In this document: positions 15,811 to 24,600 of the stretch, one piece after another | Numbering within the stretch: position 1 is the first letter of the stretch | How the letters are laid out: each line of letters starts with the position of its first letter | Assembly (NCBI GenBank): GCA_910588105.1 | Contig: CAJUQD010000025.1 | Location: 1-36,741, forward strand | Reading direction: 5' to 3' | Length of the DNA: 36,741 nt | DNA from: an uncultured Oscillospiraceae bacterium | Lineage (GTDB): Bacteria; Bacillota; Clostridia; Oscillospirales; Oscillospiraceae | The notes under the pieces: generated by a model | What the model was told of the DNA's origin: nothing | Seen by the model: only the letters and a program-made list of their open reading frames with translations | Database searches by the model: none | Position numbers and translations under genes: made by a program

Positions 15811-15891
15811 AATATGTACCTCCCTTGAAAGATTGACACGGACAGTATACCACATCCGGCGGAAGCTGGGGAGGGGAATTGGAAGAAAAAC

Positions 15892-15915
15892 GCCTGCCGG
15901 AACACTCCGGCAGGC
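15892..15915 (-). terminator. Perfect 10-bp hairpin with T-run on the minus strand
   Basis: GCCTGCCGGA (15892-15901) pairs with TCCGGCAGGC (15906-15915) around a 4-nt loop. Read on the minus strand it is followed by GTTTTTC. It would stop leftward transcripts before the flavodoxin gene; no leftward gene is visible upstream, so it probably insulates. Confidence 0.6.
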
Positions 15916-15976
15916 ATTTCCTGTCCGCGTCTGTGCCTGTACCCAACTCAACCCGGAAAAAAGGCCAGGAAGCATA

Positions 15977-16005
15977 TTGAACTTCAACCAGAGGCATGGT
16001 ATAAT
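15977..16005 (+). promoter_or_regulatory. Promoter of the degenerate GGDEF gene
   Basis: TTGAAC (15977-15982), 17-bp spacer, TATAAT (16000-16005). The mRNA would have a ~200-nt leader containing a small open frame. Confidence 0.7.
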
Positions 16006-16085
16006 GTACCGAAACTTTAGTCCGCCTACCCGCTGCTGTTGACAATGGACGGCAATGGGGGAGTGGCTTTTATAAGGAGTATCTG

Positions 16086-16148
16086 ATGAAAAACAACCGC
16101 TTTTGCGGAGGGCGGGGGCTGACGCTGCCGGACTGCATGGTCTGGTGA
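16086..16148 (+). CDS. Possible 20-aa leader peptide
   Basis: ATG 16086 follows AAGGAG at good spacing and opens a 20-codon frame (MKNNRFCGGRGLTLPDCMVW) ending in TGA, 60 bp before the GGDEF-like gene. It may be a translated leader or chance; there is no amino-acid run typical of attenuators. Confidence 0.3.
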   Translation: MKNNRFCGGRGLTLPDCMVW

Positions 16149-16208
16149 CGGTGGCTGGGTGCGCCGTTTTCAAGCGGAAGCACAGCATGAATGAAGGGGA
16201 GTGACCAC

Positions 16209-17207
16209 ATGGATCAGGAAGTCAATCAAATAGAGCAGCCTGCCCAGGAGGGGTCCCGCTTGGATGAGTTCTCTGAGGCCTTTAACACCATGACCCGGCA
16301 GCTCAAAGAGCGGGAGGACCAGCTGAAGCGGGAAATCCAGCGGGCCCAACGCCGGGCGGAAATCATTGAGAGTTACACGGAAATGCTGGTGGAGCTGCTG
16401 GCCCAGCAGGATGAATGGATGCTGGTGGTGGACCGGGAAACCCGGGAGATCGTCCACTGTAACAAGAGAACCCGGGGCGGCGAGGAGGGCGGCTCGTACT
16501 GTGACAGCTGCCAGCATCGGCTCCCCATTCAGCCAAAGTTGCTGGAGTGGGACGACTCGGAGCGGTACCGCATCTGGGAGCAGGAGGAAGGGGGGCAGGG
16601 CGGCTGCTACCGCATTATTTCCTTCCCCATTGAGTGGAAGGAGCGACCCTCCTGGATCCATATCGTCATGGATGTCACCGCCGAGAAGATGAACGCCCGG
16701 CACCTCAGCGACGGGATTTACCAGGATATCAACACCGGCATCAGAAACCGCCTGTTTTTGGATGAGTTCATGGGCCAAGCGCTGCGGGAGCGTCAGAATA
16801 TTACCCTGTGCTATCTGGATCTGGAGGGCGTGTCGGACATCAACACCGCCTACGGGCGGAAGGTGGGGGACGCCTATATCCAGAATTTTGTGGAGATCGT
16901 CCGGAAGAACTTCCGCAGCGGCGACACCTTTGCCCGCATTCAGGACGACAAATTCTGCCTGGTGCTCACCGGGAATGTGAAACACCTCATTGAGCGGAAG
17001 ATGGACGAAATTTTGACCACCTTCCAGCGGGATGACGACCGGGTATTCTGCCATGAGTGTAATTTCAAATACAGCATTGTGGAGGTTGAGGGACAGTCCA
17101 ATATGTTTACCCTCGACAAGCTGCTGGTCGAGGCGGAGAATATCGTTGAACGCAAGAAGCGCAGGCAGCGCAGAAAGCGCGGTCCGATGGACTTTCAGGA
17201 TTGGTAG
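16209..17207 (+). CDS. Degenerate GGDEF-domain signalling protein
   Basis: The 332-aa cytoplasmic protein has an N-terminal coiled coil (about residues 10-65). A PAS-like region follows (WMLVVDRETREIVHCNKRTR, about 73-92, with C-x-x-C near 104), then a GGDEF domain from about 175. The D-x-x-T-G-x-x-N-R signature is present (DINTGIRNRLFLDEF), but the active loop is RIQDDKF instead of R-GGDEF and the I-site is not evident, so it should not make c-di-GMP. It may bind GTP or act as a scaffold. ATG 16209 has AAGGGGAG upstream; an ATG at 16191 lacks one. It faces a CheY-like regulator and a FapA gene across a terminator. Confidence 0.75.
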   Translation: MDQEVNQIEQPAQEGSRLDEFSEAFNTMTRQLKEREDQLKREIQRAQRRAEIIESYTEMLVELLAQQDEWMLVVDRETREIVHCNKRTRGGEEGGSYCDSCQHRLPIQPKLLEWDDSERYRIWEQEEGGQGGCYRIISFPIEWKERPSWIHIVMDVTAEKMNARHLSDGIYQDINTGIRNRLFLDEFMGQALRERQNITLCYLDLEGVSDINTAYGRKVGDAYIQNFVEIVRKNFRSGDTFARIQDDKFCLVLTGNVKHLIERKMDEILTTFQRDDDRVFCHECNFKYSIVEVEGQSNMFTLDKLLVEAENIVERKKRRQRRKRGPMDFQDW

Positions 17208-17212
17208 GCTGG

Positions 17213-17250
17213 AAGGCGGCGGGGTATCTATGGATGCCCCGCCGCCTTTT
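17213..17250 (+). terminator. Intrinsic terminator after the GGDEF-like gene
   Basis: AAGGCGGCGGGG (17213-17224) and CCCCGCCGCCTT (17237-17248) form a 12-bp stem ending in TTTT. It separates this gene from the convergent response regulator. Confidence 0.75.
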
Positions 17251-17275
17251 GGCCTCTATTCCGTTCCCGGCTTAC

Positions 17276-17638
17276 TCAACCCAGCGCCTTTTTCAGCGCG
17301 GCCAGAAGCGCCTCCCGGGTGAGGGGCTTGAACAGCACCCCCTGGGCGCCGATGCCGTAGAGTTCCTGGAGCATGTCGTCATCTCCAAGGGAGGAAATCA
17401 TAAGAATTTTGGCCTTATCGTGCTCGTACATGAGAACCTGGGCTGTCTCCAATCCGTCAATGCCCGGCATAATGATGTCCATGGTCACCAAATCCGGCTG
17501 TACCTCGCCGTAACGGGCGATGGCCTCTTCACCGTTTTCACAGTATGCGACCACCTCATAGTCGCTGTTCTCCAGCAGCTTGCGGATTTGCAGCGCCATG
17601 ATCCGGGAGTCATCCACTACCATGATTCTTTTTTTCAT
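17276..17638 (-). CDS. CheY-like single-domain response regulator
   Basis: The 120-aa receiver has the acidic pair DD at residues 9-10 (MVVDDSR), phospho-acceptor Asp in DLVTMDIIMPG, the conserved Ser in LMISSLGD (Thr/Ser switch position) and Lys in VLFKPLT. There is no output domain, so it works by protein-protein contact, as CheY does. ATG 17638 follows AAGGGG. It is 38 bp downstream of FapA on the same strand and probably co-transcribed. No kinase is encoded nearby. Confidence 0.9.
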   Translation of the reverse strand: MKKRIMVVDDSRIMALQIRKLLENSDYEVVAYCENGEEAIARYGEVQPDLVTMDIIMPGIDGLETAQVLMYEHDKAKILMISSLGDDDMLQELYGIGAQGVLFKPLTREALLAALKKALG

Positions 17639-17676
17639 AAAGCTGTCCCCTTCTTTTCCTTTGTTGCGCCGGCGCG

Positions 17677-19422
17677 TTACATCACAACAATTTCGCCGCA
17701 CACCATTTTTGCCACGCACTGCCGCTCCTCGTGGCGCAGGCGGATTGTCTCGTCCTCAATGGTGATTTCCGTTCCGGCGTAGGCCACGCCGCACTCCAGC
17801 CGGCCCTCTTCCCGATCCTTCAGCTCCTCCTGGATGTCCAGAAGGTCTTCCTCAAGCTGCTGCAGCCGCAGTTCTGCGGTGTTCAGCCGCACCCGGACCT
17901 TGCTGATTAAGCTGGCCTTCACCGGGCTGTCCAGCTGGCACTCCAGCTTTTCCAGTTCCATCTCCAGCCCCTTCAGCTCCCGGCGCACCAACTCACGCTC
18001 AAAATTGGTGCAGGGCAACCCGCCCAGGGTAATGCCCGTCCGGCACTCCGACTTGGATCCCACCGTGGTGGCGCTCACTTTTTGGGCCGCCCAGATCCGG
18101 CCGCCCATGATGGTTCCCCGGCCGGAGCGGACCAGGACCTCGCCATCGCAGTAGACGCTGCCGTTGATAATGGCGTCGGTCTGGAGATTTTCCCGGACGT
18201 AGATGGTGGCGTTTTCAATATACTTGGAGAAAATGCACCGCTGGGCCCGGACGGTGGTGGTACCGTCCCCTAAAATGCCTTTGACCACGGTGAGGTCGCC
18301 GCCGGCATCCACGGTGCTGCCCGCTTCGATGACGCCGCCCACCCAAATGCTGCCCATGGCTCGGACGGTGAAACCGGTGAGCACATCGCCCTTGATGTTC
18401 ACGTCCCCCAGGAATTTGATGTTGCCGGTGGAGAAGTCCACGTCCCCGTCGATATCAAGCACGGGCTTGACCTGGAAGCTGCGGCCGGTAAATTCCACGT
18501 GGCCGGACACCGAGGCCACCAGCGCGTCTTCGTCGTCGCTGAGCTCTGTGTTGCGCCCTTTCGGCAGGGGGACGGATTTGCCGCTCTTGGCGGGGATTTC
18601 CTGTCCCAGCACCGTACAGCCTGGTTCGCCTTCGGTGGGGCGTATCAGGCGGCAGATTTCCTGCCCTTCTTTCACATTGTGGATCAGGTTCAAGGCGGCG
18701 TAATTCACCTGGTCGAATTCATCCACCTCCAATACCCGTTCCACAACCCGGGGGAAGTAATCCACAATATTGCCGTTTTTCCCGTCGAAGGCGGGTTTGC
18801 CCTGGGCAATTAAAAACAAGTTGAAGTAGCGGCTCTCGTCATGGGACAGCCGGTCCAGCAGGCGCTCGTTCACCCCGTAGGTAATGTTCTGTTCCTCCAT
18901 GGCCTGGAGGAGCATATTGCGGGACAGTTCCCGCCCCTGATCGGTGGGGGGGAGGACCAGCACCCAGGCGTACAGTTTGTCGGAGGAGACAAAGAACCAG
19001 GGGAAGGCGTCCAGCCCGTTGGGTTTGGATTCCTCCTCGCTTTTGTCCCCCTCCTTTTTTTGCGGCTTCTTTTTAGCCCCGCCGTTTTTTGCGGACTTCA
19101 GCCGGAAATTGCACACGTTTTTCAGTGCCGCCTCCAACCGGGTTTTCTCCTTCCGAATCAGCTCCTCCGGGAGTGATCCGTTCTCATCCATGCACAGCCG
19201 GGGCGCGGGCAGCCAGCCCTTTTCCCTACGCCGCTGACTGTAAAGCTGATGCAGGGGGTGCTCTCCCGGAAGCTTGATGATAGACGGGTCCTCCTGAACG
19301 AAGCCCAGGGTTTCCGAAGCGCTCTCCTCCGATTGCTCCGCCTGGGGATGGAGGGGCTTTTCCTCTGGCTTCTCCGGCTTCTGTCCGAACAGGATGGATG
19401 TGATCTTTTCCTTGATCGACAC
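17677..19422 (-). CDS. FapA family (DUF342) polymer-forming protein
   Basis: The 581-aa protein has an N-terminal charged region and a central FapA N-domain (RLIRPTEGEPGCTVLGQEIP). A parallel beta-helix of G-x-x repeats follows (GDVDFSTGNIKFLGDVNIKG, then GGVIEAGSTVDAGGDLTVVK, about 310-450), then a C-terminal coiled coil (LKGLEMELEKLECQLD). FapA/DUF342 proteins link signalling or division to the membrane in Bacillota; the exact role here is unknown. The start is GTG 19422, 9 nt after GGGAGG; no ATG with a ribosome site is available. It has a clear promoter and heads an operon with the CheY-like gene. Confidence 0.82.
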   Translation of the reverse strand: MSIKEKITSILFGQKPEKPEEKPLHPQAEQSEESASETLGFVQEDPSIIKLPGEHPLHQLYSQRRREKGWLPAPRLCMDENGSLPEELIRKEKTRLEAALKNVCNFRLKSAKNGGAKKKPQKKEGDKSEEESKPNGLDAFPWFFVSSDKLYAWVLVLPPTDQGRELSRNMLLQAMEEQNITYGVNERLLDRLSHDESRYFNLFLIAQGKPAFDGKNGNIVDYFPRVVERVLEVDEFDQVNYAALNLIHNVKEGQEICRLIRPTEGEPGCTVLGQEIPAKSGKSVPLPKGRNTELSDDEDALVASVSGHVEFTGRSFQVKPVLDIDGDVDFSTGNIKFLGDVNIKGDVLTGFTVRAMGSIWVGGVIEAGSTVDAGGDLTVVKGILGDGTTTVRAQRCIFSKYIENATIYVRENLQTDAIINGSVYCDGEVLVRSGRGTIMGGRIWAAQKVSATTVGSKSECRTGITLGGLPCTNFERELVRRELKGLEMELEKLECQLDSPVKASLISKVRVRLNTAELRLQQLEEDLLDIQEELKDREEGRLECGVAYAGTEITIEDETIRLRHEERQCVAKMVCGEIVVM

Positions 19423-19465
19423 AGTATGACGCCTCCCTTCCACATTGATGGTACATAGTACCACT

Positions 19466-19494
19466 ATTATAGCAGGGCCGCGGCGCTTTCGCAA
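19466..19494 (-). promoter_or_regulatory. Promoter of fapA-cheY operon
   Basis: Minus strand TTGCGA (19494-19489), 17-bp spacer, TATAAT (19471-19466). Confidence 0.65.
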
Positions 19495-19698
19495 GAAGCA
19501 GTTTGCGGCAGTGGCGCGGGAATGCCGGAAATTTCAAGGTGCCCCCGGCGCCCCAAAAACCGTTTCCAAGGGCTTCCACCTGGCCGGTAGTCCACCAGCA
19601 GCCCATATACCTTTTGAAAGGGCATTTGGAATACTTTTTTATCATACTTGACGGCGGGCCCAAATTGTGTCAAACTGGTGGTATAAGGAGGGAGTTAT
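19495..19698. other. Intergenic region between divergent fapA and greA
   Basis: Holds the greA ribosome site (AAGGAGGGAG) and a TTGACG near 19648, but no convincing -10 at the right distance. I see no gene. Confidence 0.35.
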
Positions 19699-20202
19699 GT
19701 GCACAACGAGCTGACCCAAAAGGATATTGAACTGATGCGCCAGGAGCTGGAATACCGCCGGGGCGTGTTGCGCCCCAAACTCATCGAGGATGTAAAGACC
19801 GCCAGGGCCTTTGGCGATCTGAGCGAAAATTTTGAATACAAGGCGGCCAAGCGGGATAAAAACCGGAACGACAGCCGGTGTCGCTACCTGGAAAATATGA
19901 TTAAAACGGCGGTTATCATCTCTGAGGGGGCCAAGGACGGCGCGGTGGGGCTGTATGACAAGGTGACGTTCTATGTGGAAGAGGACGATGAGGAGGTCAC
20001 CTGCCAGATCGTCACCACCATGCGGCAGGACGCGCTGAAAAACCGCGTCAGCAAGGAATCCCCGGTTGGCAGGGCGGTGCTGGGCCGCCGGGTGGGGGAC
20101 CGGGTGGCAGTGGAAGTCAATGAAAGCTACAGCTATGACATTGTGATCCGGGCCATTGAGCCCGGCGAGGATACGGGGGAGGCCCCGCTGGTGGGGTTCT
20201 GA
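19699..20202 (+). CDS. greA: Transcription elongation factor GreA
   Basis: The 167-aa protein has the GreA N-terminal coiled coil (ELTQKDIELMRQELEYRRGV with the ARAFGDLSENFEYKAAK tip segment carrying the conserved acidic pair) and the C-terminal FKBP-like domain (ESPVGRAVLGRRVGDRVAVE). It stimulates RNA cleavage in backtracked RNA polymerase. The start is GTG 19699; the overlapping ATG two bases earlier leads to a stop after five codons. It is slightly longer than typical GreA (~157 aa) and some tip residues differ, so it may be a GreA paralogue. It lies 51 bp before the DUF1576 gene and may share its transcript. Confidence 0.88.
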   Translation: MHNELTQKDIELMRQELEYRRGVLRPKLIEDVKTARAFGDLSENFEYKAAKRDKNRNDSRCRYLENMIKTAVIISEGAKDGAVGLYDKVTFYVEEDDEEVTCQIVTTMRQDALKNRVSKESPVGRAVLGRRVGDRVAVEVNESYSYDIVIRAIEPGEDTGEAPLVGF

Positions 20203-20253
20203 ACCGGCCGCAAACCGTATGATGCCCATATAGAGAAAGAGAGGGGTGCAGCT

Positions 20254-21594
20254 ATGGCCCACCTGACCGCCCGCCGGCGCAACGGCGCCCTCATGCCCGC
20301 CTCCGCCCTGTTCGGCCTGGCGCTGATCCTGTTCGGCTTGTGCCAGGGGCCGCCGGAACAGATTTTATCCGGCTTGCGCATCATTGTCACCATGGAGGAC
20401 GTGCTCATCACCGACTACATTGCCGTAGCGGGGCTGGGGGCGGCCTTTGTCAACGCGGGGCTTGTGACCCTCATCAGCGTGGCCATCCTCTGGCTGCTGG
20501 ACGACACCCCCAACGGGGCCACCATGGTCACCATCGGCCTGATGTCCGGTTTTGCCCTGTTTGGCAAGAATATCGCCAATATCTGGCCCATCCTGGGGGG
20601 CACGGCCTTGTATGCCCTGGTGCAAAAGGAGACCCTCTCCCGGCATGTGAACGTGGCGCTGCGCACCACCGCCCTGTCCCCGGTGGTGAGCTTTATGGCG
20701 GTGCGGTTCCACCCTTGGCTGGGGGTGGCGGCGGGGCTGCTGGTCGGCTTTGTGATGCCCCCTGTGGCGGAGCACGCCCACCGGGTGCAGAACGGCATGA
20801 ACCTGTACAGCCTGGGCTTTTCCTGCGGGCTGGTGGCCATGATGCTGGTGCCCGCCTTCAAGGCGTTCGGGCTGGCCCCCGCCGCGGCCCACTACTGGTC
20901 CAGCGGCAATAACGTCCGGCTGGGAGCGGGGCTGGCGGCGGTGTGCGCCGCATTCATCCTGGCTGGGCTGGCCCGGGCTCCCAGGCCGGTGCTGAAAAAA
21001 TACTGGATGCTGCTTCACACCTCTGGCCGCGCGCCCAGCGACTACGTGCGTACCTTCAGCCCCGGCCCGGTGCTGGTTAACATGGGGGTGAACGGGCTGA
21101 TTGCCACCGGGTACATCGTGCTCACCGGCGGCGACCTCAACGGGGCCACCATCGGGGCCATTTTTACCATCATCGGCTTCTCCGGCTACGGCAAGCACGC
21201 CTTCAACATCGTCCCCGTCATGGCGGGGGTGTTGCTGGGAAGCCTGCTCAACCATGTGGATTTGAACAACAGCGGCCTCCAGCTGGCGGGGCTGTTCGGC
21301 ACTACCCTGGCCCCCTTCGCGGGGGTGTTCGGCTGGCCCTTCGGGGTGCTGGCGGGGCTGATCCACTCCTCGGTGGTGCTCCAGGCCGGGCTGCCCCTGG
21401 AGGGGATGAACCTGTATAATAACGGCTTCTCCGGGGGACTGGTGGCCATCGTGCTCTACCCCATCCTCACCGCGCTGGTGAAACGCCGGCGCCCGGTGCT
21501 TATGGAGGAGGACCTGTTCGCCATTTTCGCCCAGGACGATCCCCAGCCGCCAGAAGAGCTGCCCGGTAGGGAGGGCGACGCCGCCCGTAAATAA
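20254..21594 (+). CDS. DUF1576 integral membrane protein
   Basis: The 446-aa protein has about ten hydrophobic segments arranged as two related halves, each containing NGMNLYSLGFSCGLVAMM-type or GMNLYNNGFSGGLVAIV-type sequences. This internal repetition and the length match DUF1576. The function is unknown; the duplicated-half topology suggests a transporter. ATG 20254 follows AGAGAGGGG. A strong terminator follows. Confidence 0.8.
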   Translation: MAHLTARRRNGALMPASALFGLALILFGLCQGPPEQILSGLRIIVTMEDVLITDYIAVAGLGAAFVNAGLVTLISVAILWLLDDTPNGATMVTIGLMSGFALFGKNIANIWPILGGTALYALVQKETLSRHVNVALRTTALSPVVSFMAVRFHPWLGVAAGLLVGFVMPPVAEHAHRVQNGMNLYSLGFSCGLVAMMLVPAFKAFGLAPAAAHYWSSGNNVRLGAGLAAVCAAFILAGLARAPRPVLKKYWMLLHTSGRAPSDYVRTFSPGPVLVNMGVNGLIATGYIVLTGGDLNGATIGAIFTIIGFSGYGKHAFNIVPVMAGVLLGSLLNHVDLNNSGLQLAGLFGTTLAPFAGVFGWPFGVLAGLIHSSVVLQAGLPLEGMNLYNNGFSGGLVAIVLYPILTALVKRRRPVLMEEDLFAIFAQDDPQPPEELPGREGDAARK

Positions 21595-21598
21595 AGGG

Positions 21599-21633
21599 AG
21601 CAGCCCCGCACCGAAGGCGCGGGGCTGCTTTTT
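21599..21633 (+). terminator. Intrinsic terminator after the DUF1576 gene
   Basis: AGCAGCCCCGC (21599-21609) and GCGGGGCTGCT (21619-21629) form an 11-bp stem followed by TTTTT. Confidence 0.88.
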
Positions 21634-21654
21634 GCAAGCGCGGAGGGGGAAGGA

Positions 21655-24600
21655 TCACTCCACTGTTTTCAGGCTTTCCACCATGTCCACCTTTTTCAGC
21701 TTGAAGTGGGCGGCGATGTTCACCGCCACGGAGAACACCACGGTCAGCCCGGCGGCCAGCCAGTAGGCGTAGGGCGGGGCCACCCGGCCGAACATGACCA
21801 TCTCCACCTCCACCGTGAGCACCATCCAGGCGTGGAGGAAGCGGCCCATCACCAGCCCCAGCACGATGCCGAACAGGGTGAGGAAGATGTTTTCCCGGTA
21901 GACGTAGGCGGTGACCTCCCGGTCGAAGAAGCCCAGCACCTTCAAGGTGGCCAGCTCCCGGATGCGCTCGGTGATATTGATGTTGGTCAGGTTGTAGAGC
22001 ACCACGAAGGCCAGGGCCGCGGCGGCGGTGATGATGATAACCACGGCGTAGTCGATGGCCTCCATACTGTCGGTGAAGTTGTCCCGAAGCGTGGCGATAT
22101 AGGAGTAGGAATCCACTCCGTCCAGGGCCATCAGGTCGGCGGACACGGTATCCGACTCCGCTTCCCCCGCCCCGTCGGCGTAGCGCAGCAGCATCTCGTT
22201 CAGCTCGGGGTCCTCGCCGAACAGCGTCCGATAGCAGCCGTCGGACAGGTAGATGTAGTGGGAGACATAGTTTTCCGCGATGTCGTCCACCCGGGCCTGC
22301 ACCCGTTTGCCGTTGTTGTCCAGAGTGACGGCATCACCCACCGAAACCTCCAGCAGCTCGGACAGCTTTTCCGTGATGACCACGCCATCGTCCGGCAGGA
22401 TCACCGGCGCGTCGTCGGTGCGGTGGCCCAGCTGGATGAACTGCTCAAACCGCTCCTGGTTGTCCACCGCGAACAGGTAGACGTTCTGGGCCGGGCCGGC
22501 GGCGGACGCCTCCAGGGCGGCGGTGCTGGTGAGCAGGTAATCCTCTACCCAGGGGCTCGCGTCCAGGTAGCGTTCCACCTCGGCCAGCTTGTCCGCCCCC
22601 GCGTGCTTGTCCAGGCCCAGGGTGGCGTCGTAGAGGAACACGTGGTCGAACTGCTGGTTTAAAATGGAGAAGATGGATTCGTGGAGCCCGAAGCCGGTGA
22701 CGATCAGGGCGGTGCACCCGCCGATGCCGATCACCGTCATCCAGAACCGCCGCTGGTAGCGGAACAGGTTTCGCATGGTCACCTTCCAAGTGAAGGTGAG
22801 CCGCTTCCACACGGGGCGGACGTACTCCAGGAACACCCGCTTGCCCGCCTTGGGGGCCCGGGGGCGCATCAGGTTGGCGGGGGTGGCGATGAGGGTGGAC
22901 AGGCAGGCCCACAGAGCCGCCCCGGTGGTGCAGGCCACCGCTGCCAGCACCGCGCCGACATACAGCTCCACCTGGGGCTTGAACTCCAGGGGGGGGATGG
23001 CGTACATGATGTTGAAGGCGTTGGCGATGACCAGGGGGATGAGGGTGCAGCCCAGCCCCAGCCCCACAATGCCGCCCACGAGGCTGGCGGAAAAGGCGTA
23101 GCCGATGTACTTTTTGGAAATGGCAAGGCGGGAAAAGCCCATGGCCTTGAGCGCGCCGATCTGGGTGCGCTGCTCTTCCACCATCCTCGTCATGGAGGTA
23201 AGGCAGGCCAGCGCCGCCACCAGGAAGAAGATCACCGGGAACACGTTGGCCAGGTTGCTCACCCGGTCGGAGTCCTGGGAGTAGCCCACGATGCCCGCGT
23301 TGGTGAACCGGCTGAGGACATACCACTCGCACTCCTCCACGTCGTCCAGCTCTTCCTGGGCGTCGTCCAGCTTTTTCTGCGCGTCGGCAATCTCCTCGTC
23401 CGCCTCCTTTTTCCCGTCCTCATATTCCTGGAGGCCGTCGGCGTATTCCTTTTCGCCGTCGTTGAGCTCTTCCAGCGCGTCGTCCAGCTCCTGGCGGCCC
23501 TCAATCCGGGCGTCCCGCAGCTCCCGCACGCCTTTGTTATACTCGTCCCAGCCGTCCTTTATGTCGGCCTCCGCCTGGTTCATTTCGGCCAGGGCGTCGT
23601 CCAGCTCCTTTTTGGCGTTGTCCAGCTCCTCCAGGGCGCTATCCAGCTCTTTTTTCACCCCGTCCAGCTCGGCCTTGACCGGGGCGAGCTGTTCATAGGC
23701 CGCGTCGATCTGGGACTGGGCCGCGTCCAGCTGAGCCTTTTGCGGAGCCATTTGGGAGACGATCATGCCGTACTGCGGCGTGCCCTCGTAGGGCTTGAGG
23801 GCGGCGTGATACTGTTCCCAGCTCTCGTCCAGCTGGGCCTTCTGCCGGTCCAGGGGGGCGGCGGCCTCCTCATATTGTGCCAGACCGTCCCTGTATTGTG
23901 CCAGCCCGCTTTTATACTGTGCCAGCCCATACTGATACTGTGCCAGCCCGTCCTCATACTCCGCCCGTCCGTCGGCCAGGTCGGCCTCGCCCCGGCGCAG
24001 GTCGGCCAGGGCGTCGTCCAGCTCCCGCTGGGCGTCGGCGGTCTCCCGCGCCAGGGTGTCCTCCCCGTCCCGGTAGTCCGCCCAGCCGTCGTCCAGCTCC
24101 TTTCGTCCGTCCTGGAGCTCCCGCCAGGCGTCGGCCAGTTCCTGTTCCGCCTCCGCCTTGGCGTCCTCAAGCTCCTTGCGGGCGTCGTCCAGCTCTTCCT
24201 GGGCGTCCCCGATGAGCTCGTCGTACCGAAGCTGTGAGCGCTCCTGGGCCAGAGGGTCCAGACTGTCCACCAGGGCGTCGATTTTATCCTCGTACTCGTC
24301 CCCATAGGTGTCCAGCACGGCCAGCCCTTCCCCGGTGAAATAAGCGCAGGTATAGTGCTCAAAGGTGAAGTTTTCCCCCGGCACATAGACGAAGGCGTCC
24401 ACCGAGCCGCTGCCCAGGGAGGAGGCCCCCCGGTCCAGGGACACATACAGCGGGGAGTTGACCACGCCCACAATGGTGTAGGAAGTGCGCGCCAGATCGT
24501 CCACGTTGTCCTCCTCCAGGGCCAGCTCCAGCCTGTCCCCCACCTGAAGGCCCAGCTTGACCATCAGCAGGCTTTCGGTGACGCACTCGTCCGCCGCTTG

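Noticed and set aside
20365..21366. 333-codon minus-strand frame over the DUF1576 gene
   Set aside because: Composition dominated by His, Gln, Gly and Pro, typical of antisense of a membrane-protein gene; no ribosome site.
23873..23956. Regular 21-bp repeats as a CRISPR array
   Set aside because: Units are contiguous with no spacers and encode heptads of the permease; no cas genes in the window.
22681..24237. 518-codon open frame on the plus strand across the permease gene
   Set aside because: It is exactly antisense to the coiled-coil part of the permease, with low-complexity V/Q/L/G composition caused by the complementary heptads, and has no ribosome site or family.
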